Assembly: GCF_001552595.1 (NCBI RefSeq)
Contig: NZ_BCRM01000020.1
Coordinates: 62,001 to 126,000 of the forward strand
DNA: 64,000 nt
Direction: 5' to 3'
DNA from: Rhodococcus erythropolis NBRC 15567
GTDB lineage: Bacteria > Actinomycetota > Actinomycetes > Mycobacteriales > Mycobacteriaceae
Shown in pieces: positions 25,504-34,162 of the stretch. The translations under genes and the position numbers were made by a program. The number at the start of each line of letters is the position of its first letter. Within the stretch, counting starts at the first letter, position 1. A model generated the notes under the pieces. It saw only the letters and a list, made by a program, of their open reading frames with translations. It was not told where the DNA came from and did no database searches.

Positions 25504-26609
25504 GCTGTGGCCTTCTCTTCTGTGGTGGCCTTCTCTTCCTTGCGGATCCGACCCTCGGGATCGACCAGGTGCAGGAGATGCTCGCCCGCCCGGTGCAGCT
25601 CTTCGATGTGTGGCCGACCGGACAAGACGAAACCGTCCACGCCGAGATCGCGATACGACGACAATCGCTGTGCCACTTCCTCGTAGCTTCCGACGAGGCC
25701 GATACTGTGCTCGTAGCCGATGCGGTCGAATCCGGACCACAGGATGCCGCCCCGATCGATCTCGAGTGCAGCGGAATCGGCTTCTCTCAGTTGCCGTTCG
25801 ACGCGAGCCCAGGCTTCGTCGGCTGTCTCCCTCGCGATGATCGGGATGCGCAGGACCTTCTCGACGGTCCTGCCGAGTTCGGATGCTCGGTCGTCGAGGG
25901 TGGTGATCCGTGTCGACAACTCGTCACCGGCAAGGGTGAACTGATGGACATCGGCATGGTGGGCCGAGAGTTCCAGAGCTTCCGGTGAGTCTCCGGTCAG
26001 ATGTACTCGGGGAAAACGGAGTCCCGACAAGATGCCTCGGAATCCGCCGCCGAGTACGTCGTAGTATTCGCCGTCGAAGTCGTAACCCGTGCCGCCGAAT
26101 CCGCCGGGGAGAATCTGTTCCTCGTTCCACACACCGCGTGCGACGGTCAGGAACTCCGCGGCGCGCGCGTAGCGGTCGGCTCCTCGAACCACGTCTCCGC
26201 GAGCAGCGGCGTCTTCGGGGTCCGTCTCTACCTTCACTCGCCATTCGAGACGACCTGCCGACAGGCGCTGAAGTGTCGCCGACATTTTGGCGGCGTAGAC
26301 GGGGGTGCCGAAAGTGGGGTGAAACTCCACGACCACTCGCGAATGACGCGTCTGACGTAGGGCGGCGGCAGCAACGATCCAGGATTCTTCGCCATTCGGA
26401 TCGTACGGTGCGACAACGCCGTCGACGCCCGACAGTTCGGCTGCGAGAATGATCTGTGCCAATTCGTCGAAGGGCCCGAAGTTTCCGGGGCGAACATCGG
26501 TCGCGACGGTAGTCGGTCGCTGTGGCCCGAAGCCGCCGCGACTGTTCAGCGCGGCCACTGCCCGACGTCCGTCACCGCGCGAGGGCAGCTCCCAGTAGAC
26601 GTCCGTCAT
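25500..26609 (-). CDS. LLM-class FMNH2-dependent monooxygenase (SsuD/DszA-like), copy 1
   Basis: The 369-residue protein is a second luciferase-like monooxygenase, distinct from the next one but with the same SsuD-type elements: MTDVYWELP start, SAGRLEWRVKVETDP near 120, GADRYARAAEFLTVARGVW near 143 and HSIGLVGSYEEVAQRL near 310. The C-terminus is a Lys/Glu repeat tail (KEEKATTEEKATA). It overlaps both neighbours by 4 bases. Paired monooxygenases could act on successive C-S bonds or on different substrates of the desulfinase pathway. Confidence 0.92.
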   Translation of the reverse strand: MTDVYWELPSRGDGRRAVAALNSRGGFGPQRPTTVATDVRPGNFGPFDELAQIILAAELSGVDGVVAPYDPNGEESWIVAAAALRQTRHSRVVVEFHPTFGTPVYAAKMSATLQRLSAGRLEWRVKVETDPEDAAARGDVVRGADRYARAAEFLTVARGVWNEEQILPGGFGGTGYDFDGEYYDVLGGGFRGILSGLRFPRVHLTGDSPEALELSAHHADVHQFTLAGDELSTRITTLDDRASELGRTVEKVLRIPIIARETADEAWARVERQLREADSAALEIDRGGILWSGFDRIGYEHSIGLVGSYEEVAQRLSSYRDLGVDGFVLSGRPHIEELHRAGEHLLHLVDPEGRIRKEEKATTEEKATA

Positions 26610-27649
26610 TCTTCTGTGCCCTTCTGCGCGGCGACAAGTGCGCGTGCCTGTTCCAGTGGTTCGTGCGCCACCCAGGACTGCAGGTCGAAGTCGGCGGCAA
26701 GGAAGCCGTGCGCATACAGGAATTGTTTCTGCACGCCGAGCAGGTCCACACGCTCGTCCGACAGGCTCAAATGCAGTCCGGTGTGGAAGTTCTCGCCGTA
26801 GGCTGCCACCACACCTTCGGGCCCGGACTGTGTTTCGGTCTGCAGCACGGCTCGGACCTCGTCGATGTTGGCTGCGGCCCAGTCCGCTGCTCTCAGGCTC
26901 TCGGCGAGGAAACCGACGACGATGTCCGGGCGCTGTTCGAGTAGGTCGGCATGAACCGTGATCGGTCGTGGGGTGCCGTTGTTGACGCGATCACGTAGGG
27001 ATGCAGTGGAATCGAGATCGACGGCAACGGCGAGGCCGTGTTCGCGGGCAACTTCCTGGGCGCGGGCGCCCTTGACGTAGATGGCATCGACGTCGCCGCG
27101 GAGCAGGGATTCGACACCCCACGTCGTGTTGCGGGTGGACGAGGCGGTGCGGACCTCGGGGGCTGCGGTCGTCGCAACCTCGACGAGGGTGACGTCGGCA
27201 AAACTCAACTCGCCCAGTCGAAGTGCGGAGGCGAAGCCGTGCAGGGCCATGGCGCGAGGAAAGCTCCTGGCCTGATCCGCAGCCCAGGCCGGGATACCGA
27301 TCCGAGCGCCGGCCAGAAGACCTGCTTCGCGGATGTCGGAGTCTCCGCGCACCAGGATTGCCTGGGCCTCGTCGATCCAGGTGAGCCCGATGAGCCTCGT
27401 CGGAGAACCACTGGCACGCGCGGCCAGTGCGGGGACGTTGCCGCCTTCGCGAATGAGTCCGGAGAGATGGTGATCGAAATGGCGCACTGCCAATTCCGGT
27501 CCGGCATCTTGCAGTACGCCGAAACGCACTCCGGATTCGTTTGCCGTCCGGTCGAGCCAACCGAGACTGTTGGCGAGACCGCTGGCGGTGGGAACGGGGC
27601 AGCGGGTGTACCAGAGTGTGTCGATTGCGGAATCAGCGATCAATGTCAT
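26606..27649 (-). CDS. DszB-like sulfinate desulfinase
   Basis: The 347-residue protein has the binding-protein fold used by DszB, 2'-hydroxybiphenyl-2-sulfinate desulfinase, which releases sulfite from an aryl sulfinate. All three DszB catalytic residues appear in place. C17 is in YTRCPVPT (DszB C27 in YSNCPVPN). H57 and R67 are in HFDHHLSGLIREGG with the same 10-residue spacing as DszB H60 and R70. No signal peptide is present. I start at ATG 27649, with AGGA 6 bases upstream; an ATG at 27685 would overlap the ATPase gene further. Its place between a sulfonate-type importer and two SsuD-like monooxygenases supports a desulfurisation role. The substrate need not be dibenzothiophene-derived. 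Confidence 0.85.
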   Translation of the reverse strand: MTLIADSAIDTLWYTRCPVPTASGLANSLGWLDRTANESGVRFGVLQDAGPELAVRHFDHHLSGLIREGGNVPALAARASGSPTRLIGLTWIDEAQAILVRGDSDIREAGLLAGARIGIPAWAADQARSFPRAMALHGFASALRLGELSFADVTLVEVATTAAPEVRTASSTRNTTWGVESLLRGDVDAIYVKGARAQEVAREHGLAVAVDLDSTASLRDRVNNGTPRPITVHADLLEQRPDIVVGFLAESLRAADWAAANIDEVRAVLQTETQSGPEGVVAAYGENFHTGLHLSLSDERVDLLGVQKQFLYAHGFLAADFDLQSWVAHEPLEQARALVAAQKGTEE

Positions 27650-28475
27650 GACTGTCCTGTCCGTCGGGGAAGGTGCGGCCGACACCGAGTTCCTTCAGGA
27701 AACTCGCTCGGTAGCGCAAAGATTCGGGATCGTTCCGATCGCGGGGGCGTGGCAGGTCGATGTCGACGTCCACGGCAAACCCGCCCTTGTCGAGGATGAG
27801 CACGCGGTCGGCAAGTCGTACGGCTTCGTCGACGTCGTGCGTGACGAGTAGTACAGCCGGACGGTGACGGGCGACCAGATCGCCTACCAAGTCTTGCATT
27901 TGGAGCCTGGTCAAAGCGTCGAGGGCCGCGAACGGTTCGTCGAGCAGTAATAGTTCAGGTTCGCGAACGAGAGCGCGAGCCAATGCGACGCGTTGGGCCT
28001 CGCCGCCGGAGAGGGTGGCCGGCCAGGCACGGTGCTTGTCCGCGAGGTTGACCTCGGAGAGTGCGTTGCGTGCATTGTCGGTCACCTGACGTGAACGCTT
28101 CTGTCCGACTGTGACATTGGCCAGAACTCGCTTCGACGGGATCAATCGCGGTTCCTGGTAGACAACCGTGCGGTCGCGCGGAACCAGCACCTCGCCGCTG
28201 TCCGGTGCTTCCAAACCGGAGAGCACTCGCAACAGGGTCGTCTTGCCGGTGCCGCTGGGGCCGAGGAGAACGACGAACTCTCCGCGTGTGATCTCGAGGT
28301 CGATACCGCCCAGAACAGTCTTGTCACCGAACGACTTCCGCACTCCGGTGAGCGAAACTGCCACCGGTGATCCGGCACGTCGCTCGGCCGCAGTGGTACC
28401 GGTCCGCTCACGCGTTGCCAACGGCGGCAGAGGTGCTTCGGTGGTCGGCAGCGAGCCGACGGTCGTGTTCGTCAT
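27633..28475 (-). CDS. ABC transporter ATP-binding protein (SsuB type), desulfurisation operon
   Basis: The 280-residue ATPase has Walker A GPSGTGKTT, signature LSGGEAQRVALARAL, Walker B LLLLDEPF and switch His in VTHDVDEAV. About 35 Thr/Pro-rich residues precede the domain. ATG 28475 overlaps the permease stop by ATGA; the frame continues to 28574 but inside the permease gene. Its 3' end overlaps the desulfinase gene by 17 bases. It powers the importer formed with the next two genes. Confidence 0.93.
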   Translation of the reverse strand: MTNTTVGSLPTTEAPLPPLATRERTGTTAAERRAGSPVAVSLTGVRKSFGDKTVLGGIDLEITRGEFVVLLGPSGTGKTTLLRVLSGLEAPDSGEVLVPRDRTVVYQEPRLIPSKRVLANVTVGQKRSRQVTDNARNALSEVNLADKHRAWPATLSGGEAQRVALARALVREPELLLLDEPFAALDALTRLQMQDLVGDLVARHRPAVLLVTHDVDEAVRLADRVLILDKGGFAVDVDIDLPRPRDRNDPESLRYRASFLKELGVGRTFPDGQDSHDIDR

Positions 28476-29329
28476 CGCGCCACCGACAATCTCCGCCACG
28501 GCATGGAGTACCGCTCGATCAGCCTGACGACGGCGTCGAAGATGAGACCCAGCGCCGCGTACATGACGATGCACAGAACCATGTAATCGGTGCGGTTGTA
28601 TTCCTGCGCCAGAGTGACCAGGTATCCGATCCCCTCACGTGTGCCGACCTGCTCGGCGGCGATCAATCCGGTGATGCTGAGCGACAGGCAGATTCGAAGC
28701 CCCATCAGAACACCGGGGAGGGCGGTCGGAAGAATCGCTCCGAACACCAGTCGCCAACCTGTCAGTCCGAAACCCTGTGCCGCTTCGACCATCTTGCGAT
28801 CGACCCCGCGCACTCCCAGGTAGGTGTACGCGTACATGGGGGCGACGGTCGCGACCGCGATCAGGACCACCTTGAAAGTTTCGTCGATACCGAACCAGGC
28901 GATGAACAGCGGAACGAGCGCGAGGAACGGGACCGCGCGATTGATCTGCATGGTCGAGTCGATCAGTTCTTCACCGAGCGAGGAGAGACCGGACAGAACC
29001 CCGAGCACCAATCCGACGACCACACCGACCGAAACACCGAGTGCAGCACGTTGAAGCGACGCGAGACCGAAGTCGACCAACTGACCCGACTGGTAAAGCT
29101 CGACGAATGCCGTCCACACCGCCGGAGGTCCGGCCAGGATCTCTTCGCGGATCAGTCCGGTAGCGGATCCGATCCACCATCCGGCAACCAGCAGCGCGGG
29201 CACGAGGAAGCGGAGGGGGATCGAGACCCACTTGGGCCTGCTGCGATTGCGCCGGTAGCGGGGCGTTTCGAGTTGCGGATGTTCCACTGACTGCGACGCC
29301 GTTCGTGCGGGGCGGGTCAGCGTCACCAT
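28472..29329 (-). CDS. ABC transporter permease (SsuC type), desulfurisation operon
   Basis: This 285-residue inner-membrane permease has six helices after a basic N-terminal stretch of about 45 residues. The permease loop VEAAQGFGLTGWRLVFGAILP lies near 180. It starts at ATG 29329, four bases after the binding-protein stop, with GAGGGGAAG as ribosome site inside the upstream gene. The operon has one permease, so the membrane domain should be a homodimer, in contrast to the importer at 15553-18941. Confidence 0.92.
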   Translation of the reverse strand: MVTLTRPARTASQSVEHPQLETPRYRRNRSRPKWVSIPLRFLVPALLVAGWWIGSATGLIREEILAGPPAVWTAFVELYQSGQLVDFGLASLQRAALGVSVGVVVGLVLGVLSGLSSLGEELIDSTMQINRAVPFLALVPLFIAWFGIDETFKVVLIAVATVAPMYAYTYLGVRGVDRKMVEAAQGFGLTGWRLVFGAILPTALPGVLMGLRICLSLSITGLIAAEQVGTREGIGYLVTLAQEYNRTDYMVLCIVMYAALGLIFDAVVRLIERYSMPWRRLSVAR

Positions 29330-29333
29330 CGGG

Positions 29334-30386
29334 TCACTTCCCCTCGGTGGTGGGCGCTGCCGCTGCCGAACCTGCCACAGCACCCTGGAGGTCGAAGATC
29401 ACATCGCTGCCCTTGAGCGGCTGCTGGATCACCTTGTTCTCGGCGAACAGTGTGGAGATCGATTCGAGGTCGGTGGCATCCGCTGCGGTCGGATAGCGGA
29501 AGTTGGTGATCTGGCCGCCCAGGGTGATCGCGTCGTCGAGCCGCTGTCCGGAGAGTGCACGCGGACCGGTCTGTTCGAAGACGTTCTCGAAGGCTGCTGG
29601 GTCGGCCTGCTGCTTCGCGGTGAGTTCCTGGGTGACCTCGAGGAACTTCTGGACCACCTCGGGATGCGCTTCGAGTACTGCGGTGCGGCCGGCGATGATG
29701 GTGCTGTCCACGGAGTCGATGCTCGCCTCGGTTGCGATCTCGACCGCGCCCTTGGCCTTGGCCTCCTGATACGGAATCAGGAACGATGCCCACGCGTCGA
29801 CCTGCCCGGTGGAGAACGCCGACGCGGCGTCTGCCTGTTGCAGCGGAACGCGTTCGACGGAATCGATCGGCACTCCGGCCTGTGTCAGGGCCTTGAGCGT
29901 GATGTACTCGCCCTTACCTGCAGGGTTGACGGCGATGCGCTTGCCGGCCAGATCTGCGACGGTCTTGATTCCGGATTCCGGAGTGGCGATGATGCCGGCC
30001 TGGTCCTTGTTGTACGGGTCGGACGTGGCGAAGATGCGGACACCCACGTCCTTCGACAGTGCGCCGACGACGGGACTGTATGCGCCGGTTTGGATGTCGA
30101 GTTCTCCGCTGTTGAACAGTTTGAGGTTGGAGCTGAATCCCGGTGTGGTCTTGACCCATTCGATCTTTACGCCCAGCGGTGCCAGCGCCTCGTCGTAGGT
30201 TCCGTCACGCTTGCCGACGGCGATGGCACCGGAGTTTCCGGGATCGAAGACTTTGAGCGTGAAGTCGGCGCTGGAATTGCCTGCGGCGCTGTCGGAATCG
30301 GAAGACCCACACGCCACCGCCAACCCGGCCAGCGGGATCATGGCGAGCGCAGCGGCAGCTCGTGGCAGTCGGCGGAAGCGGGACAT
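29334..30386 (-). CDS. ABC transporter substrate-binding lipoprotein (SsuA type), desulfurisation operon
   Basis: The 350-residue protein starts with a lipoprotein signal peptide (MSRFRRLPRAAAALAMIPLA, lipobox LAVAC at 22-26). The binding fold follows from FTLKVFDPGNSGAIAVGKRDG, with ADLAGKRIAVNPAGKGE near 143, a typical sulfonate-binding protein pattern. AAGGAG lies 8 bases before the ATG. It is the first gene of the eight-gene operon and is divergent from an IclR gene. It should capture an organosulfur compound outside the cell; specificity is unknown. Confidence 0.93.
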   Translation of the reverse strand: MSRFRRLPRAAAALAMIPLAGLAVACGSSDSDSAAGNSSADFTLKVFDPGNSGAIAVGKRDGTYDEALAPLGVKIEWVKTTPGFSSNLKLFNSGELDIQTGAYSPVVGALSKDVGVRIFATSDPYNKDQAGIIATPESGIKTVADLAGKRIAVNPAGKGEYITLKALTQAGVPIDSVERVPLQQADAASAFSTGQVDAWASFLIPYQEAKAKGAVEIATEASIDSVDSTIIAGRTAVLEAHPEVVQKFLEVTQELTAKQQADPAAFENVFEQTGPRALSGQRLDDAITLGGQITNFRYPTAADATDLESISTLFAENKVIQQPLKGSDVIFDLQGAVAGSAAAAPTTEGK

Positions 30387-30540
30387 GTATGTGGCTCCTT
30401 CAGGCGTTGATTCGTCAGAACTGACGACGATGACGCTATTGGGTGCGTGTCTGTTTTACCCCCGTTTGTTTTCTGGAGATTGGAAATCTTGACAACATAG
30501 GAAGTCTGTTCATCTGGGCTTTTGTGGGTCCGCGTCTGGT

Positions 30541-30563
30541 TCCTTTCCGCCTGATGGAAAGGA
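30541..30563. promoter_or_regulatory. Candidate IclR operator upstream of the desulfurisation operon
   Basis: A perfect 8-bp dyad, TCCTTTCC (30541-30548) and GGAAAGGA (30556-30563) around 7 bases, lies in the 247-base divergent region. A smaller dyad AGATT-GGA-AATCT is at 30477-30489, next to a TTGACA hexamer at 30489-30494. The rest of the gap shows no gene. Role inferred from position and symmetry. Confidence 0.45.
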
Positions 30564-30633
30564 TGGCCGGACTGCTGGGTCCGTGTTAGCGTCCGATTCT
30601 CAGGTCGATCAGGCCACAGCGAAAGGATCGTTC

Positions 30634-31383
30634 GTGACGGACGCACGCGGCGCGGGAGTTCAGACGGTAACTCGTGCCCTGACCATGCTCACATGTTTTC
30701 GCAGTGGCGAAGAACTGGGAGTCTCGGAAGTTGCGCGGCGACAAGAGCTTGCGGTCAGCACCACGCATCGATTGCTGCAGTCGCTCGTCGACGCGGGGTT
30801 CCTCGAGAAGGACGACGCAACCAGTCGGTATCGCATCGGCGCGGCGCTGGCGGCCTACGGACAGGTCTCCTACCGGCAGCATCGGATCTATCTGTCCGAG
30901 CCCTATTTGGAGCAATTGGCCGCGACGACAGGAGCATCCGCCTCCCTGGCAGTGCGAAGCGGAAGTGAGGTGGTGTTGCTCGGATTCAGCCGATGGCGCG
31001 AGGCCGACGGGCACGTGCTCCAGGGTGTCCGCCTTCCCTTGCATGCGAGCGCACTGGGGAAAGCCTTTCTGGCTTGGTCCGATGTCGACGATTCCGAGCT
31101 CGCTGCGCTGCCACGTGAAGCGACCACTCAGCGTGCGATCACCGATGTTGCCGGTATCCGCCGGGAATTGGAACTGACTCGTGAGCGAGGATACGGATTC
31201 AACGACGAGGAGTTGACCCCGGACTACCGAACGATCGGAATTCCGATCATCGATGGATCCGGCACTGTGCGTTACGCTCTCGGGCTTCGTGGTCCGGTCG
31301 AGCTGATGATCGACGAACGGATTCCGTTCCTCGCCGACCTTGCCAAGGTAACTGCGCGACAGATCGGTGAAGTGCTTCTCTGA
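30634..31383 (+). CDS. IclR family transcriptional regulator of the desulfurisation operon
   Basis: The 249-residue regulator has a winged HTH (VTRALTMLTCF, VSEVARRQELAVSTTHRLLQSL, residues 10-65) and the IclR effector domain (residues 80-245). GTG 30634 is preceded by AAAGGA at the right distance; the frame is open to 30583 but the earlier GTG has no ribosome site. It is divergent from the binding-protein gene and presumably controls the eight-gene operon, perhaps in response to a sulfur compound. It differs clearly from the IclR protein at 19137. Confidence 0.92.
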   Translation: MTDARGAGVQTVTRALTMLTCFRSGEELGVSEVARRQELAVSTTHRLLQSLVDAGFLEKDDATSRYRIGAALAAYGQVSYRQHRIYLSEPYLEQLAATTGASASLAVRSGSEVVLLGFSRWREADGHVLQGVRLPLHASALGKAFLAWSDVDDSELAALPREATTQRAITDVAGIRRELELTRERGYGFNDEELTPDYRTIGIPIIDGSGTVRYALGLRGPVELMIDERIPFLADLAKVTARQIGEVLL

Positions 31384-31500
31384 ACTGGCGTGAAGCGCTT
31401 GTGGCAGATCCGGCCGAACGTGATTACCGTTGAAGTCGAGGGCGCGATCGCACAATGGCTACGCGACGTGACCGCGTCCTCGCGAGCGTGGAGACGAGTG

Positions 31501-31971
31501 ATGACGACGATCGGTGTCGTTGCCCTGCTGCTGGGCGTCCTGTTGATCGTGGTCGAGGCGCATGCCCCAACCGCGGGGGTGCTCGGTGTGCTTGGAGCAC
31601 TCATGATCGGTGCCGGCGTCTGGATGCTTTTCACATCCGACGGTATCGGGCAATTGATCGCGATCCCGGTGACGGCGGGGGTCGCGGTAGTCGGCCTGGG
31701 CGTGGTGGCGGTAGCGAGTCGAAAAGCGCTTACCGCGCGCCGCGCGCCCGTGCGTACCGGAACGGAATCTCTTGTCGGCTCCGACGCGACCGTTCGCAGT
31801 TGGACCGGCGCGCAGGGGCAGGTCGAGCTTGACGGCGGATTATGGAGTGCTCGAATGGAATTCGGGTACGACGACTCTGTGCCTGCCGTGGGCGAATCCG
31901 TCGTCGTAGAGCAGGTACGAGGCCTGACTCTGAGAGTGCGCCGTCGTGAACCGTGGGAGCTGCCGCTATGA
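31501..31971 (+). CDS. NfeD family membrane protein
   Basis: From ATG 31501 (GGAG seven bases upstream) the protein has 156 residues. It shows three hydrophobic helices (residues 1-75) and a C-terminal OB-fold of the NfeD type ([17 protein letters not shown] ... [13 protein letters not shown]). The frame is open to GTG 31390, but that start lacks a ribosome site. NfeD proteins pair with stomatin/SPFH proteins in membrane microdomain organisation. The gene overlaps the SPFH gene by ATGA, the classic arrangement. Confidence 0.85.
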   Translation: MTTIGVVALLLGVLLIVVEAHAPTAGVLGVLGALMIGAGVWMLFTSDGIGQLIAIPVTAGVAVVGLGVVAVASRKALTARRAPVRTGTESLVGSDATVRSWTGAQGQVELDGGLWSARMEFGYDDSVPAVGESVVVEQVRGLTLRVRRREPWELPL

Positions 31972-32783
31972 CCACCGTGCTTGTCGTGTTGTCCGTGTTT
32001 GTCGTGCTGATTGCAGTCCTTGTGGGAATGTCGGTGAGAGTTCTGCGCGAGTACGAGCGCGCGGTGGTGTTCCGCCTCGGCCGATTGATCACCTTGAAAG
32101 GCCCAGGCCTGGTGATTCTGGTGCCGGCGATCGATCGTATGGAACGGGTCAGTCTGCGAACCGTCACGCTGAAAATACCGGTCCAAGAAGTGATTACCCG
32201 CGACAATGTTCCGGTGAAGGTCACCGCCGTCACGTACTTTCGGGTCGTCGACGCTGACCGTTCGATAGTCGAAGTCGAGGACTTTCTGGCCGCCACCTCA
32301 CAGATCGCCCAGACCACACTGCGCTCCATCCTCGGTAAAGCTGAGCTGGACTCGCTGCTATCCGAACGTGAACGCCTCAACGAGGATCTGCAGAAAGTCA
32401 TCGACCAGCAGACCGAACCGTGGGGCGTCAAGGTCACGACCGTCGAGATCAAGGACGTCGAGATTCCAGCCAACATGCAGCGCGCCATCGCCAGGCAAGC
32501 AGAGGCCGAACGTGAACGTCGAGCCAAGATCATCAACGCCGACGCAGAGTTTCAGGCTTCGGCCAAGCTCGCCGAGGCGGCCGAGGTGATCAGCCGCAAT
32601 CCGACCACCCTGCAATTGCGATATCTGCAGACACTTCACGAGATCGGTAGCGAGAACAACTCCACCGTTGTCTTCCCCTTGCCGCTGGATCTTGTCCGGC
32701 CCTTCATGGGCGGTCAAGCGGAGGTCTCCACAGCCACCCAAGAACATGCCCGTTCTGTCTGGAATGCGAAAGTTGTTGATTAG
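31968..32783 (+). CDS. Stomatin-like SPFH/Band 7 protein (slipin)
   Basis: This 271-residue protein has one N-terminal membrane helix (residues 3-25), then a Band 7 domain ([19 protein letters not shown] near 38, [15 protein letters not shown] near 85). An Ala/Glu-rich oligomerisation coil follows ([23 protein letters not shown] near 175). It is a prokaryotic slipin, expected to form ring-like assemblies on the membrane. ATG 31968 overlaps the nfeD stop; an upstream in-frame start at 31953 is less likely because GGGAG fits 31968. Confidence 0.92.
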   Translation: MTTVLVVLSVFVVLIAVLVGMSVRVLREYERAVVFRLGRLITLKGPGLVILVPAIDRMERVSLRTVTLKIPVQEVITRDNVPVKVTAVTYFRVVDADRSIVEVEDFLAATSQIAQTTLRSILGKAELDSLLSERERLNEDLQKVIDQQTEPWGVKVTTVEIKDVEIPANMQRAIARQAEAERERRAKIINADAEFQASAKLAEAAEVISRNPTTLQLRYLQTLHEIGSENNSTVVFPLPLDLVRPFMGGQAEVSTATQEHARSVWNAKVVD

Positions 32784-32808
32784 CAGCTAGTTTCATCTCG
32801 ATATCCTC

Positions 32809-32837
32809 TTGTATTCGAAACTGTGTTCGAATATGAT
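32809..32837 (+). promoter_or_regulatory. Promoter with LexA-like SOS box before the HNH gene
   Basis: A -35 TTGTAT (32809-32814), 17 bases and a -10 TATGAT (32832-32837) precede the ATG at 32844 by six bases, so the mRNA is probably leaderless. Between the hexamers lies CGAAACTGTGTTCG (32816-32829), two mismatches from the CGAACRNRYGTTYG mycobacterial/Gram-positive SOS box, flanked by an outer TATTCGAA/TTCGAATA dyad. LexA binding here would block the promoter. Mycobacterial 13E12 genes are known to include LexA-controlled members. Confidence 0.6.
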
Positions 32838-32843
32838 TGCTGC

Positions 32844-34082
32844 ATGGACAGTCGGGATGCATGGCAGCTGGATGGTGAGGGCCTCAAGAGTGAGGTTCTG
32901 GATCTGGTGCGTGTCCGGCACGAGTTGCAGTCGCGGATGGTGTTGTTGATCGTGGAGATGTTTTCCCGTGAGGTTCTCGGGGGGAAGGGTTTTCGGGCGA
33001 TCGCACAGTGGTTGCATGGTTCGACGAATTTGGAGATCGGTGAGTGTAGCCTGCTGGTCGGGTTGGCGCGGTTGTTGATGCTCGAACCTGTTGTCGCGGA
33101 TGCGTTTCATCGTGGTGATGTTGATGCGTTGAAGGCGCGGCAGGTGGCGTCGTTTTGTCAGCATCCGCCGAAGAACATGACCCTGGCGGATGTGGACAAG
33201 GCTCGCGGGATTCTGTTGGGGTTGGCGTCGAAGAACATTGCGGATTGTGATGCGGTGCGGGCGGCGATTCGGCGGATCGAGAAGCAGTACGGGACGCGTG
33301 AGGATGGTGTTCCGGTCGGGGAGGATTCGGAGCGGAATGAGTTCTATGCCTCGAAAGGCTTGTACGGGCGTGTGTCTGTGAAGGGTGACTTGGATGCTGT
33401 GAACGGGGCCCGTCTGATCACGTTGCTGTCGAGCCTGTCGGCGCCGACGCCGGAGAAGGACGGTGTCAAGGACACGCGCACGCCTGCATTACGGCGTGCG
33501 GACGGGTTTTGCGAATTGTTGCGCCGGTACGAGCGGGCGGGGTTGGGTCCGATCGAAGGTGGAGTGAAACCACACATCACGGTGACCGCGTCGGCTAAGG
33601 ACATGACGGACCTGCAAGCGTTGAAAGACCTCCTGCCGTCCACTGAGGAACTCGGGTTTGCGTGGACCGATTGGGTAGGCCCCATCAGTATCGACACCGC
33701 CCGGATGCTCGCCTGCGACTGCACAGTCACCCGGATCCTCCTGGATGAGAATGGTGTTCCGCTCGACTGCGGCAAGGAAGCGAGAACAGCGACGGTGCCG
33801 CAGCGGCGGGCTCTTGCGGTTCGTGATGGTGGGTGTGCGTTTCCGGGGTGTGGGACGCCGTCGGGGTGGTGCGATGCCCATCATATTGTTCACTGGGGTG
33901 ATGGTGGCCCAACAGATCTCGACAATCTGATCTTGTTGTGCGGTCATCACCATCGGACGATGCACCACACCGAGTGGCGGGTGGAGATCGGCCCGGATCG
34001 GAAGACGGTGTTCTATCCACCGATGTCGATCGATCCGTATCAACAGCCGATCGGCGGGAACAGCCCGCCCACAGCAGCCTGA
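32844..34082 (+). CDS. DUF222/13E12-type HNH endonuclease family protein
   Basis: The 412-residue protein has the DUF222 (REP13E12) domain over residues 20-300 and a C-terminal HNH nuclease motif. The motif reads GGCAFPGCGTP, WCDAHHIVHWGDGG and LDNLILLCGHHHRTMH; the paired Cys residues would hold a structural zinc. The function of these multicopy actinobacterial proteins is not established; the motif suggests DNA cleavage. I start at ATG 32844 because the -10 box lies six bases upstream; ATG-like codons further up would overlap the promoter. Third-position use is G/T-rich compared with neighbours, as often seen for this mobile-like family. Confidence 0.9.
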   Translation: MDSRDAWQLDGEGLKSEVLDLVRVRHELQSRMVLLIVEMFSREVLGGKGFRAIAQWLHGSTNLEIGECSLLVGLARLLMLEPVVADAFHRGDVDALKARQVASFCQHPPKNMTLADVDKARGILLGLASKNIADCDAVRAAIRRIEKQYGTREDGVPVGEDSERNEFYASKGLYGRVSVKGDLDAVNGARLITLLSSLSAPTPEKDGVKDTRTPALRRADGFCELLRRYERAGLGPIEGGVKPHITVTASAKDMTDLQALKDLLPSTEELGFAWTDWVGPISIDTARMLACDCTVTRILLDENGVPLDCGKEARTATVPQRRALAVRDGGCAFPGCGTPSGWCDAHHIVHWGDGGPTDLDNLILLCGHHHRTMHHTEWRVEIGPDRKTVFYPPMSIDPYQQPIGGNSPPTAA

Positions 34083-34105
34083 ACAGGCGCAACTGAATAC
34101 GTACA

Positions 34106-34131
34106 CACCGGGGCATAGCCATGCCCCGGTG
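34106..34131. terminator. Bidirectional hairpin between convergent genes
   Basis: A perfect 11-bp stem, CACCGGGGCAT (34106-34116) with ATGCCCCGGTG (34121-34131) and a 4-base loop, lies between the convergent HNH and PPOX genes. No T-run follows on either side, as is common for actinobacterial terminators. Confidence 0.7.
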
Positions 34132-34162
34132 CGAGCTGCGTTTGTCGGAGTCGCGTGTGCGG

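Noticed and set aside
24142-25686. Plus-strand open frame of 514 codons over the monooxygenase genes
   Set aside because: Shadow frame with no domain, opposite to two clear SsuD-like genes with overlapping starts and stops.
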